Under the pieces are notes generated by a model that had not been told where the DNA came from, ran no database searches, and saw nothing but the letters and a program-made list of their open reading frames with translations. Positions 1 through 6,848 of a DNA stretch of 10,535 nt are shown here, in pieces. Each line of letters starts with the position of its first letter. The stretch's first letter is position 1. Position numbers and translations under genes: made by a program. Source of the DNA: Methanobacterium sp. (GTDB lineage: Archaea > Methanobacteriota > Methanobacteria > Methanobacteriales > Methanobacteriaceae). Location of the stretch: assembly GCA_015661405.1 (NCBI GenBank), contig JACWMK010000065.1, forward strand, positions 1 through 10,535, read 5' to 3'.

Positions 1-15
1 AAACAAACTTTTAAA

Positions 16-30
16 AAAATTGATTATATT
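16..30 (+). promoter_or_regulatory. candidate archaeal promoter (BRE/TATA-like)
   Basis: An A-run followed by attgattatatt resembles an archaeal BRE/TATA element about 50 bp before the glycosylase start. The element at 1704-1718 matches it at 14 of 15 positions and also precedes a plus-strand gene. An 11-base T run (50-60) follows at about the expected start site. That run could instead be the terminator of a gene to the left of the window, which weakens the call. Confidence 0.25.
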
Positions 31-78
31 CACCCAAAAACAACAAGAATTTTTTTTTTTAATATTAAATGTGAAAAA

Positions 79-786
79 ATGCAAGACATAGTAATTAAAA
101 TATATAAAAAACTCTACGAACTATACGGCTCACAGGGATGGTGGCCTATAACAAACCATCAGGGAACAAATACAGCTAAAACAGTCTCTACTAATGGTTA
201 TCACCCTGGAGATTATGATTTACCCCGGGAACGAAATGATATATTTGAAGTAATTCTCGGTTCAATTTTAACACAGAATACCACCTGGCTGCAAGCTGAT
301 AAAGCATTAACTAATCTCAACCAGTTAGGTGCAATAGAACCTGAAAAACTATTACAATTAGATGATAAAAACTTGAAAGCAGCGATTCGTTGCGCGGGAT
401 TTTTAAATCAAAAATCAATCTATTTACGGGAAATATCCAGATTCTTCATTAAATTAAAAGATAAAATTCCAACAAGAAAAGAATTACTGATAGTTAAAGG
501 AGTGGGTAATGAAACTGCAGATTCAATTCTTCTTTATGCATATAAACAACCAGAATTTGTGGTGGATGCATATACCAGAAGAATTTTTAGTCACCTAAAG
601 ATTATAGATGAAAAAATAAGTTATATGAAGTTAAAAAATCTTTTAGAATCCAATTTACCACGTGAAGTGTCAGTTTATCAGGAGTATCATGCTTTAATTG
701 TAGAGCATGCTAAAAGATATTACAATCGAAAACCATATGAAGATAAAATTTTAAATGAATTCAAAAAAAATTCTCAAATTAAGTAA
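79..786 (+). CDS. HhH-GPD DNA glycosylase, MagIII/endonuclease III-related
   Basis: This is a base-excision repair glycosylase of the endonuclease III superfamily. Seen in the 235-aa protein: GSQGWWP at 17-23; GSILTQNT at 61-68; a helix-hairpin-helix around VKGVGNET at 139-146; and VVDAYTRR at 161-168, where D163 sits at the catalytic aspartate position. The position of the catalytic lysine of bifunctional endonuclease III is E145, so a glycosylase without AP-lyase activity is expected. The protein has one cysteine (C105) and so lacks the C-terminal four-cysteine [4Fe-4S] loop. These traits fit the 3-methyladenine glycosylase MagIII (known from Helicobacter) and archaeal endonuclease III-related proteins. 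Residues 24-50 form an extra segment between the WWP motif and the core. The ATG has a weak gtga SD at 71-74. The gene converges on the QueG-like gene. The substrate is inferred; alkylated purines are the best guess. Confidence 0.82.
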   Translation: MQDIVIKIYKKLYELYGSQGWWPITNHQGTNTAKTVSTNGYHPGDYDLPRERNDIFEVILGSILTQNTTWLQADKALTNLNQLGAIEPEKLLQLDDKNLKAAIRCAGFLNQKSIYLREISRFFIKLKDKIPTRKELLIVKGVGNETADSILLYAYKQPEFVVDAYTRRIFSHLKIIDEKISYMKLKNLLESNLPREVSVYQEYHALIVEHAKRYYNRKPYEDKILNEFKKNSQIK

Positions 787-810
787 TTACTAAAGAAATT
801 TTTGGATTTG

Positions 811-837
811 ATTCTAAAAAATAGAATAAAAATTTTT
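811..837 (+). terminator. candidate hairpin plus T-run terminator
   Basis: attcta (811-816) pairs with tagaat (822-827) across a five-A loop. Five Ts at 833-837 follow on the plus strand. It lies just after the glycosylase stop and overlaps the stop codon of the converging minus-strand gene. Archaeal RNA polymerase terminates mainly at U-runs, so the T-run may matter more than the weak stem. Confidence 0.45.
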
Positions 838-1615
838 ATTGCCCTGCTGGACAGTTTTTAATGCAGTTAAAACACACATATTGCGAACCTAAGGTTAATT
901 CATCATATAATTTCTTAAATTTGCGGTCTTGGAGCATTATTTCCTGCTCTTTAGGGGTGCTTTCAGTGAATTTAAGCCAAAACTGCATATATCCAGCAAA
1001 TCCATATGGTCTGCAATTAAACATGCATTTCATAACATCAGTCCTATTCTCTTCATCCAATGCATTAACAGGACATTGATTTAAACAGATATCACAATCA
1101 ATACATAAATCTTCTTCAATCGGAGAATCCGGTTCAATATACAGATTAGTAATAATTGCCGTAAATACTACTTTAGTACCCATCACAGGGTGAATCACTA
1201 GATTATGCTTACCAAAGCATCCTAAACCAGCAGCAACAGCAGCGTGCCGTAAAGAAACATCTGCAAAAAGCAAACCAGTTTTAATATCCCTATTTACAGG
1301 AGTCATTCTAGGTATACTTATCACAGTGGCTTTGAATTCCTGCTTTAAAAAACGAGCAATTTTGTAAGTAGATGAATCCGCGAAATCTGACAGTATTTTA
1401 CTACCTGCAGAAGCAATTTGTATATTTTCATTTTCACAATTATCAAGCTGCTGAAAAGCTAAAACAATAATAATCTTCGCTTTGGAGTAAATCTCTTTAA
1501 TAGGAGGAGTATTAGGACTATTATAATTTTCAATCGAAGCAAAACCTATATCATCAACACCAACATCTTTTGCAAAATTCTTTATCAGATCTTTCATACT
1601 TTTTATATCCAACAC
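836..1615 (-). CDS. QueG-like (COG1600-type) double [4Fe-4S] protein
   Basis: The 259-aa protein resembles the core of epoxyqueuosine reductase QueG and its relatives. Seen: AGLGCFGKHNLVIHP at 129-143, matching the AGLGWIGKNT/LLIHP signature. The cysteines are C171, C174, C177 and C181-Pro, then C197, then C248, C251 and C255-Pro. These eight match the QueG layout for two cubanes, in which the second has only CxxCxxxCP plus a distant cysteine. The protein ends four residues after C255, so the C-terminal extension of bacterial QueG is missing. The DTxPVLER segment with the catalytic aspartate is not recognisable (ADVSLRHAA at 118-126 instead). Archaea generally make archaeosine rather than queuosine, so another reductase or electron-transfer role is more likely. 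The start is GTG at 1615; an in-frame ATG at 1597 (Met7) is a real alternative, and neither has a clear SD. Confidence 0.8.
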   Translation of the reverse strand: MLDIKSMKDLIKNFAKDVGVDDIGFASIENYNSPNTPPIKEIYSKAKIIIVLAFQQLDNCENENIQIASAGSKILSDFADSSTYKIARFLKQEFKATVISIPRMTPVNRDIKTGLLFADVSLRHAAVAAGLGCFGKHNLVIHPVMGTKVVFTAIITNLYIEPDSPIEEDLCIDCDICLNQCPVNALDEENRTDVMKCMFNCRPYGFAGYMQFWLKFTESTPKEQEIMLQDRKFKKLYDELTLGSQYVCFNCIKNCPAGQ

Positions 1616-1621
1616 TAATTA

Positions 1622-1633
1622 TTTGTATACAAA
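1622..1633. promoter_or_regulatory. perfect 12-bp palindrome, candidate operator
   Basis: tttgtatacaaa is its own reverse complement. It lies about 25 bp downstream of the TATA box at 1651-1659, where transcription of the QueG-like gene should begin, and 6 bp before the GTG. A repressor dimer bound here would block initiation. No regulator gene is visible nearby. Confidence 0.35.
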
Positions 1634-1650
1634 CATAATTCGATGAAAAA

Positions 1651-1671
1651 ATATATAAATTTTTTTTAGGG
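1651..1671 (-). promoter_or_regulatory. archaeal BRE/TATA promoter for the QueG-like gene
   Basis: Read on the minus strand, eight As (BRE-like) are followed by tttatatat, a near-perfect archaeal TATA box. The predicted start is near 1628-1630. That gives a leader of about 13 nt to the GTG at 1615 or about 31 nt to the ATG at 1597. This is the clearest promoter in the left half of the window. Confidence 0.65.
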
Positions 1672-1703
1672 TATCCCAATATGGTCTGATTTGAATAGGC
1701 GGG

Positions 1704-1754
1704 AAAATCGATTATATTTTCAATAATTCATCTTATATTATCCCCTTTTAAATA
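1704..1754 (+). promoter_or_regulatory. candidate promoter(s) of the oxidoreductase operon
   Basis: Two TATA-like elements face right. One is gattatatt with an A-rich BRE-like flank (1704-1718), almost identical to 16-30. The other is tttaaata at 1747-1754. Either would start transcription about 285-320 nt before the GTG at 2063. A weaker T/A-rich stretch at about 1940-1953 would give a shorter leader. The choice cannot be made from sequence alone. Confidence 0.3.
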
Positions 1755-2051
1755 CTTAAAAATGTCGATGTGTAATAATGAATTTTATTTAAAAGGAAGG
1801 ACGATCCTCAAAGATTAATCTTTTATGTAAAAAAATAGATTATTGTTATTCTCTAAACTGAAGATTGAAATTATGGAGTATAAATGTCAATCAAATTTAT
1901 AAAAAAAGATTTGATACAATTTAAAATAAAAAATTCTGGATTTAATTAAATAAATTTTCAATTATTAGCAAATTTGTTGAATTATGATGCTAAAACTTAA
2001 GTTAACTGATAACTATGATTAAATGTACAACTAACTGAATTTTATTAAAGT

Positions 2052-2057
2052 GGTGAT
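2052..2057 (+). promoter_or_regulatory. Shine-Dalgarno site fixing a GTG start
   Basis: ggtgat is complementary to the archaeal 16S rRNA 3' end (ATCACC). It sits 5 nt before the GTG at 2063, which supports this non-ATG start. Confidence 0.8.
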
Positions 2058-2062
2058 AAACC

Positions 2063-3778
2063 GTGTCTGAGTATTTATTTCAAAAAGATGTTTCTATAGT
2101 CCTTTGTGGTGAAGCAGGTCAAGGTATTCAAACAGTTGAATCCATATTAATTCAGGCAGTTAAATTTGGAGGATACCATGTTTGCTCCTCAAAAGAGTAC
2201 ATGTCTAGAGTTAGGGGAGGAGAAAACTCCACTGAAATACGAGTATCATCAAAAAGAATATGTGCATATGTCAATAGAATTGACATATTAATTGCAATAA
2301 GTAAAGGAGCCATAGATCATCTTAAAGAAAGGATATCTGACAATACTATCATAATTGGGGATGAAGAAACTTTAAAATACGTTGAAAAAGAAGATGTAAT
2401 AAAAATTCCTTTTCTTAAAATTGCAAGAGACATTGGAGGCCCGATATATGCAAATGTAATAGCTGCCGGGGCGATTTCAAGGATTTTAAATATTGATAAA
2501 GAAATTTTTGATGAATGCCTAACTAGCATATTTGGAAGAAAAGGTGAAAAAATCCTTAAAGGAGACCTTAAAGCGGGGGATGAAGGTTATAAAATTGGGG
2601 AAGACATTTTAAATTCAGGAAAAATCAAAATTGAAATAGATAAAGACCCCCAAATTAAAGATGAACTCTTATTAGATGGAACAGAAGTTGTAGGAATGGG
2701 CTGCATTGCAGGTGGTTGCAGATTCCTGGCATCTTATCCCATGACCCCATCATCCGCACTTCAAGTTTTTATAGCTAAATACGCAGAAGAGTTTAATATA
2801 ATTTTTGAGCAGTCCGAAGATGAAATATCTGCCATAAACATGGGATTAGGAGCATTTTATGCAGGTGCTAGAGCATTAGTAGCAACATCTGGAAGTGGAT
2901 TTGCACTTATGGAAGAAGGTGTAGGCTTAGCCAGAATCAACGAGACTCCCATTGTAATATATCTAGGGCAACGTCCTGGTCCAGCGGTTGGACTGCCCAC
3001 CAGAACTTCTCAAGAAGATTTAGATCTCGCTCTATATGGACATGGTGAAACTCCTAAGATCATATTTGCCCCTGGTAAACTTGAAGATGCATTCTATCTA
3101 TCACAAAGAGCCTTTAATATGGCAGATAAATATCAGATTCCTGTTTTTATACTTTCAGATCAGTATTTTGCAGATATATATTACAATTTACCATCAATCA
3201 ACCTAGAAAACGTTAAAATTGAAAATCATATCATTAAAACTAGTGAAAATTATAAAAGATATGAATTTGCCGATAATGGAATATCGTTACGTGGTATTCC
3301 TGGATTTGGGGATGGAGTAGTAGTTGTTGATCCACATGAGCATGATGAAGAAGGACATATAAATGAAGACCAAGATATAAGGACTAAAATGGTTGATAAA
3401 CGCCTTAAAAAATTTGAAGGAATCAAAAAAGATTCAATTCCATCTGAACTTATTGGATCACCAGATTATAATATTCTAATTATAGGTTGGGGATCAACTT
3501 ATGGAATCATAAAGGAAGCCTTAGATAACTTAAATCGAGAGGATATTGCTTTTTTATATTTCAAACAGGTTTATCCTTTACATGATAGTACTAAAAATTA
3601 TCTTGATAAAGCTGATAAGACAATTATTTTTGAAAATAATGCTGAATCACAGTTTGCTAATCTTATAAAACTTCAAATAGATTTTAAAGTAGATGAAAAT
3701 ATTTTAAAGTATAATGGAAGGCCTTTTTCTGTTGAAGAAGTTACAGAAAGCTTAAAAAGCTTCATGGAAGTGGTTTAG
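2063..3778 (+). CDS. 2-oxoacid:ferredoxin oxidoreductase, fused gamma-alpha subunit (KorA-type)
   Basis: This is the large subunit of a CoA-dependent, ferredoxin-linked 2-oxoacid oxidoreductase (571 aa). The N-terminal gamma domain (about 10-190) has GEAGQGIQ at 16-23 and SRVRGGENSTEIRVS at 48-62. The alpha domain (about 205-571) has YPMTP at 225-229, a variant of the YPITP motif of archaeal two-subunit enzymes. It also has SGSGFALMEEGVGLA at 276-290 and GLPTRTSQEDL at 310-320. R314 is at the position of the arginine implicated in substrate or CoA handling in the Sulfolobus enzyme. The gamma-alpha fusion followed by a separate beta gene is the KorAB layout. In a methanogen such enzymes usually run reductively, carboxylating an acyl-CoA to make precursors such as 2-oxoglutarate. 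The substrate is inferred and could be another 2-oxoacid. The GTG start is fixed by the SD at 2052-2057. Confidence 0.9.
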   Translation: MSEYLFQKDVSIVLCGEAGQGIQTVESILIQAVKFGGYHVCSSKEYMSRVRGGENSTEIRVSSKRICAYVNRIDILIAISKGAIDHLKERISDNTIIIGDEETLKYVEKEDVIKIPFLKIARDIGGPIYANVIAAGAISRILNIDKEIFDECLTSIFGRKGEKILKGDLKAGDEGYKIGEDILNSGKIKIEIDKDPQIKDELLLDGTEVVGMGCIAGGCRFLASYPMTPSSALQVFIAKYAEEFNIIFEQSEDEISAINMGLGAFYAGARALVATSGSGFALMEEGVGLARINETPIVIYLGQRPGPAVGLPTRTSQEDLDLALYGHGETPKIIFAPGKLEDAFYLSQRAFNMADKYQIPVFILSDQYFADIYYNLPSINLENVKIENHIIKTSENYKRYEFADNGISLRGIPGFGDGVVVVDPHEHDEEGHINEDQDIRTKMVDKRLKKFEGIKKDSIPSELIGSPDYNILIIGWGSTYGIIKEALDNLNREDIAFLYFKQVYPLHDSTKNYLDKADKTIIFENNAESQFANLIKLQIDFKVDENILKYNGRPFSVEEVTESLKSFMEVV

Positions 3779-3779
3779 T

Positions 3780-4646
3780 ATGAAACCAGAAGTATTTGAT
3801 ATTAAAGATGCGGATGTTTCTTGGTGTCCAGGTTGTGGGAACTTTTTTATTCTTAGTAACTTAAAAATAGTTTTAGCTGAACTTGAAATTGACCCTCGTG
3901 GATTAGTACTCGTATCTGGAATAGGTCAAGCAGGAAAACTTCCACATTTTCTTAAATCACATACATATAACAGTCTTCATGGCAGAGCTCTTTCACCGGC
4001 AACAGCGATAAAAGCTGTAAACAAAGACCTTAAAGTTATTGTTACAACTGGTGATGGAGACATGTATGGGGAGGGAGGGAATCACTTCATACACACTATT
4101 CGCCGAAATCCTAATATAACTTGTATAGTGCATGATAATATGGTTTACGGTTTAACTAAAGGCCAAGCATCCCCTACAACCCTAAGGGGAATGAGAACAT
4201 CTTATCAGGTTGAAGGTGTATCAGAAGAACCTTTTAATCCATTAGCAGTTGCTATTGCTCTTGATGCATCATTTGTGGCTAGAACTTTTGCAGGAGATGC
4301 TGAGCATATGAAAGAAACCTTCAAAGCTGCGATAACTCATAAAGGTTATTCTCTTGTGGATGTATTCCAACCCTGTGTTACCTTTAATAAAATAAATACT
4401 TATCAATGGTTTAAAGACAATACTTATTATCTTGAAGATTCATATGATCCTTACAACAAGAATGAAGCATTTAAGAGAGCCACTGAAAAAGATAAATATC
4501 CTTTAGGAATATTTTACATAAACAAGGATAAGAGAACATTTGAAGAGACTTTAAATGTTTATACTGATGATGATTCATCATTATATGAAAGAGAAGTTGA
4601 TATGCAGAAATTAGAGGATTTAATTGAGTCTAGAAGAAGACTTTAA
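3780..4646 (+). CDS. 2-oxoacid:ferredoxin oxidoreductase, TPP-binding beta subunit (KorB-type)
   Basis: This 288-aa subunit pairs with the upstream gamma-alpha fusion. It carries the thiamine pyrophosphate site (TTGDGDMYGEGG at 89-100, then HDNMVYGLTKGQ at 118-129) and iron-sulfur ligands. Visible ligands are C16 and C19 in WCPGCG and C199 in VFQPC. The third ligand of the Sulfolobus-type beta subunit normally sits in SGIGC; here it is SGIGQ (Q50). The only other cysteine is C115, so cluster ligation is not obvious. From memory, Q at this site also occurs in related clostridial proteins, so it is probably a subfamily trait rather than a defect. The ATG lies 1 nt after the alpha stop, with ggaagtggt at 3766-3774 as SD, so the two are translationally coupled. 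No ferredoxin-type delta subunit adjoins. Confidence 0.9.
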   Translation: MKPEVFDIKDADVSWCPGCGNFFILSNLKIVLAELEIDPRGLVLVSGIGQAGKLPHFLKSHTYNSLHGRALSPATAIKAVNKDLKVIVTTGDGDMYGEGGNHFIHTIRRNPNITCIVHDNMVYGLTKGQASPTTLRGMRTSYQVEGVSEEPFNPLAVAIALDASFVARTFAGDAEHMKETFKAAITHKGYSLVDVFQPCVTFNKINTYQWFKDNTYYLEDSYDPYNKNEAFKRATEKDKYPLGIFYINKDKRTFEETLNVYTDDDSSLYEREVDMQKLEDLIESRRRL

Positions 4647-4724
4647 ACTATTTTCTTTTAATTTACTTCATTTACTTTAGAATAAAAAATTATTTTGTAT
4701 TTAAATTCTCTTTTTTATTCTAAA
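4647..4724 (+). terminator. T-rich terminator region with long inverted repeat
   Basis: After the beta-subunit stop come short T-runs, then a perfect 14-bp inverted repeat: 4676-4689 pairs with 4711-4724 around a 21-nt spacer. The right arm begins with six Ts. The repeat is A+T-only apart from one G-C pair. The most likely role is termination of the oxidoreductase operon. Confidence 0.45.
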
Positions 4725-4799
4725 AATTTATGATATAAGTATTACTTTTAAAAATTAATTATTAAATGATGTTCAAAAAATAGATATAGAGTATGTTCA

Positions 4800-4816
4800 T
4801 TGGTATTATATTCCAA
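4800..4816 (+). promoter_or_regulatory. weak candidate promoter of hemB
   Basis: tattatat (4804-4811) is TATA-like and is framed by ttgg (4800-4803) and ccaa (4813-4816). A start near 4834 would leave a leader of about 20 nt that includes the gtgat SD at 4844-4848. The flanking A+T content makes chance occurrence likely. Confidence 0.25.
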
Positions 4817-4853
4817 AATTTATTTAAAAAAAAAATATTTAATGTGATTTAAA

Positions 4854-5840
4854 ATGGAGTTCCCCTTAACGAGAATGCGCAGGCTTAGAATGAATGTTCA
4901 AATAAGAAAAATCCTAAGAGAAACCAGGGTCAATCCTGAGGATTTAATTTATCCTCTTTATATTAAAGAATCGTTAAAAGATGATCAAAAGGAACATATC
5001 GACACTATGCCTGGTCAATACAGGTATTCACTTAAGAATGCAGTTAATGAAGCTAAAAGATTAGAAGAATTAGGATTATCTAGTATCCTGCTTTTTGGGA
5101 TGCCTAAAGAGAAGGATGAAAGGGGATCATCAGCGTATGATAAGGAAGGTATAATTCAGAGAACTATTCATAAATTAAAGGATGAAACAGAGTTAGTAGT
5201 CATCTCCGACGTCTGCATGTGCCAATATACATCACATGGACACTGTGGAATAATAAAAGATGATAAAATTTTAAATGATGAAACACTTAATTATCTCTCC
5301 AAAATAGCTTTAAGTCATGCTGAAGCTGGAGCAGATATAGTAGCACCTAGTGATATGATGGATGGTAGGGTGAAGGCTATTAGAAAAACTTTAGACGAGA
5401 ATAAATTAGATGATACATTGATAATGTCTTATGCTGCTAAATATGCTTCATCATTCTATGCACCATTCCGTGATGCAGTTTGCAGTGCACCATCATTCGG
5501 TGATAGAAAAACCTATCAAATGAGTCCATTTAATGTGCATGAAGCTTTAAGAGAAGTTGAATTAGATATAAATGAAGGTACAGATATTGTAATAGTTAAA
5601 CCTGCATTACCCTACCTTGACATTGTTAAAGCAGTTAAGGATAAGTTTAAAATGCCCACAGCCGCTTATCAAGTTAGTGGTGAATATTCAATGATTATGG
5701 CAGCTATCAAATTAGGTTATTTGACAAATGACTCTATAATTGAATCTTTAATCTCCATTAAAAGAGCAGGGGCGGATTTAATCATAAGTCATTTCACACC
5801 ATGGTTTTTAGAGAATCAAGATGATAATTGCTTAATATGA
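4854..5840 (+). CDS. hemB: porphobilinogen synthase (delta-aminolevulinic acid dehydratase)
   Basis: HemB condenses two 5-aminolevulinate molecules to porphobilinogen in the cytoplasm. In methanogens this feeds F430, corrinoids and sirohaem-type tetrapyrroles. The 328-aa length is normal. Seen: RMRRLR near the start (7-12); the zinc-site cysteines C121, C123 and C131 in DVCMCQYTSHGHCG, which mark a zinc-dependent enzyme; and the two active-site lysines, K196 in SYAAKYASSFY and K249 in VIVKPALPYLD, where K249 is the Schiff-base residue. GEYSMIMAA lies at 276-284. The SD gtgat is 5 nt before the ATG. No other haem genes adjoin. The next gene follows after 18 bp, so the two are probably co-transcribed. 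Confidence 0.96.
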   Translation: MEFPLTRMRRLRMNVQIRKILRETRVNPEDLIYPLYIKESLKDDQKEHIDTMPGQYRYSLKNAVNEAKRLEELGLSSILLFGMPKEKDERGSSAYDKEGIIQRTIHKLKDETELVVISDVCMCQYTSHGHCGIIKDDKILNDETLNYLSKIALSHAEAGADIVAPSDMMDGRVKAIRKTLDENKLDDTLIMSYAAKYASSFYAPFRDAVCSAPSFGDRKTYQMSPFNVHEALREVELDINEGTDIVIVKPALPYLDIVKAVKDKFKMPTAAYQVSGEYSMIMAAIKLGYLTNDSIIESLISIKRAGADLIISHFTPWFLENQDDNCLI

Positions 5841-5858
5841 AAAAAAATTTTGGAGTAA

Positions 5859-6794
5859 ATGATTATATTGGATCCTGATTTAGTGGCTAAAATTGCTCAA
5901 ATTGCATCAGTTTTAGAAGTTAGTGGATATCCGAAGCCTGGAAATGTTCATCGCACCCAAGATTTTGAGGATATGATATTTGAAGATTTCCTTATAAGTG
6001 GAATTGTCATTGGCGATGTAATGAAGAAAGCCGCATTGAAAGGTGCTAAATATAAAGACCAACCAGATTCATTATATAAAATTAGATTAGGAGAATTAAT
6101 TAAGGAAGCTGTCAATGAAACTAATAAATGGATAGATAATAATACTAATCTAGGTATAATACTCCTACTAACACCATTATCAGCAGCAGCGGGTATGAGT
6201 AATAATTTCATGGAGCTTAGAGATAACATAGATCAAATTATGAGAGCCACCACCCCAATGGATGCTTTAAATCTTTATGATTCAATTAATATTGCTGATG
6301 CTGGTGGTATGGGTGAAAGAGATGAATTAGATGTGGGAAGTGAGAAGGCAAAAATAGAACTTCTAAAAAATGAGATTAACATGTTCCAAGTACTTGATAT
6401 ATCATCTGAATGGGATATGTTATCATTCGAACTCACAAATCAGATGCCGGTGACATTTGAAGTGGGATTTCCCTTATTTAAGGATATTAAAACTAATTAT
6501 GGCATGAATAAAGCCACCATTCAAACTTTTCTCACAATTCTCTCAGAATTTCCTGATACACTCATATCCCGTAAATATGGGGCGGATATAGCAATGGAAG
6601 TATTAAATGACGCTAAATATATAATAGATATGGGTGGAATATTAAATGATGAAGGATATAATTTACTAGAAGACTTTGATAAAAATCTCATATCAAAGAA
6701 ACTGAATCCCGGAACAACAGCAGATTTAACTGCATCATCAATTATGGTCGCATTTTTAGAGGAATTTACTATAAAAAAAATTTTAATTAAATAA
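5859..6794 (+). CDS. CitG/MdcB-family protein (triphosphoribosyl-dephospho-CoA synthase-like)
   Basis: The 311-aa protein belongs to the CitG family (Pfam PF01874). In bacteria these enzymes make 2'-(5''-triphosphoribosyl)-3'-dephospho-CoA, the precursor of the citrate-lyase or malonate-decarboxylase prosthetic group. Motifs seen in order: GYPKPGNVHR at 23-32; LLLTPLSAAAG at 102-112; PMDALNLYDSINIADAGGMG at 123-142; and a C-terminal NPGTTADLTAS at 283-293, corresponding to the SPGGSADLLAA element of CitG. These suggest an intact ATP-dependent active site. Neither citrate lyase nor malonate decarboxylase genes are in the window, so the bacterial function may not apply. The ATG has ggag at 5852-5855 with only 3 nt of spacing. 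The gene lies 18 bp behind hemB, which suggests shared transcription. Confidence 0.85.
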   Translation: MIILDPDLVAKIAQIASVLEVSGYPKPGNVHRTQDFEDMIFEDFLISGIVIGDVMKKAALKGAKYKDQPDSLYKIRLGELIKEAVNETNKWIDNNTNLGIILLLTPLSAAAGMSNNFMELRDNIDQIMRATTPMDALNLYDSINIADAGGMGERDELDVGSEKAKIELLKNEINMFQVLDISSEWDMLSFELTNQMPVTFEVGFPLFKDIKTNYGMNKATIQTFLTILSEFPDTLISRKYGADIAMEVLNDAKYIIDMGGILNDEGYNLLEDFDKNLISKKLNPGTTADLTASSIMVAFLEEFTIKKILIK

Positions 6795-6848
6795 ATACCA
6801 CATTTATCAGAATTATTATCAATAAATTTTTAAGGGGATACCATAAAT

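Larger units (their letters stand above)
1680..2062. other. gene-free intergenic region / long leader
   Basis: No convincing gene lies between the divergent promoters and the GTG at 2063. The stretch holds a 14-bp perfect palindrome, aaagattaatcttt, at 1810-1823 and a 10-bp one, aacttaagtt, at 1994-2003. A loose 7-bp inverted repeat pairs 1890-1896 with 1909-1915. From 1741 to 2062 there is no run of five or more Ts on the plus strand, which would allow a long untranslated leader to be transcribed through. Confidence 0.5.

Noticed and set aside
861..1079. 72-aa plus-strand open frame
   Set aside because: It lies wholly antisense to the iron-sulfur part of the QueG-like gene, whose motifs make that strand the coding one.
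1762..1818. 18-codon open frame in the oxidoreductase leader
   Set aside because: It has no SD or recognisable peptide, and such short frames are expected by chance.
1984..2038. C/D box sRNA-like pattern: atgatgc (1984), ctga (2006), atgatta (2015), ctga (2035)
   Set aside because: Order and spacing are roughly right, but the boxes are imperfect, the first guide is self-complementary (1994-2003), and the terminal stem is poor. The motifs are too short to stand out in AT-rich DNA.
2317..2529. 70-aa minus-strand open frame
   Set aside because: It is antisense to the gamma domain of the oxidoreductase and has no protein features of its own.
5948..6229. 93-aa minus-strand open frame
   Set aside because: It is antisense to the CitG-like gene, whose family motifs fall in the same stretch on the plus strand.
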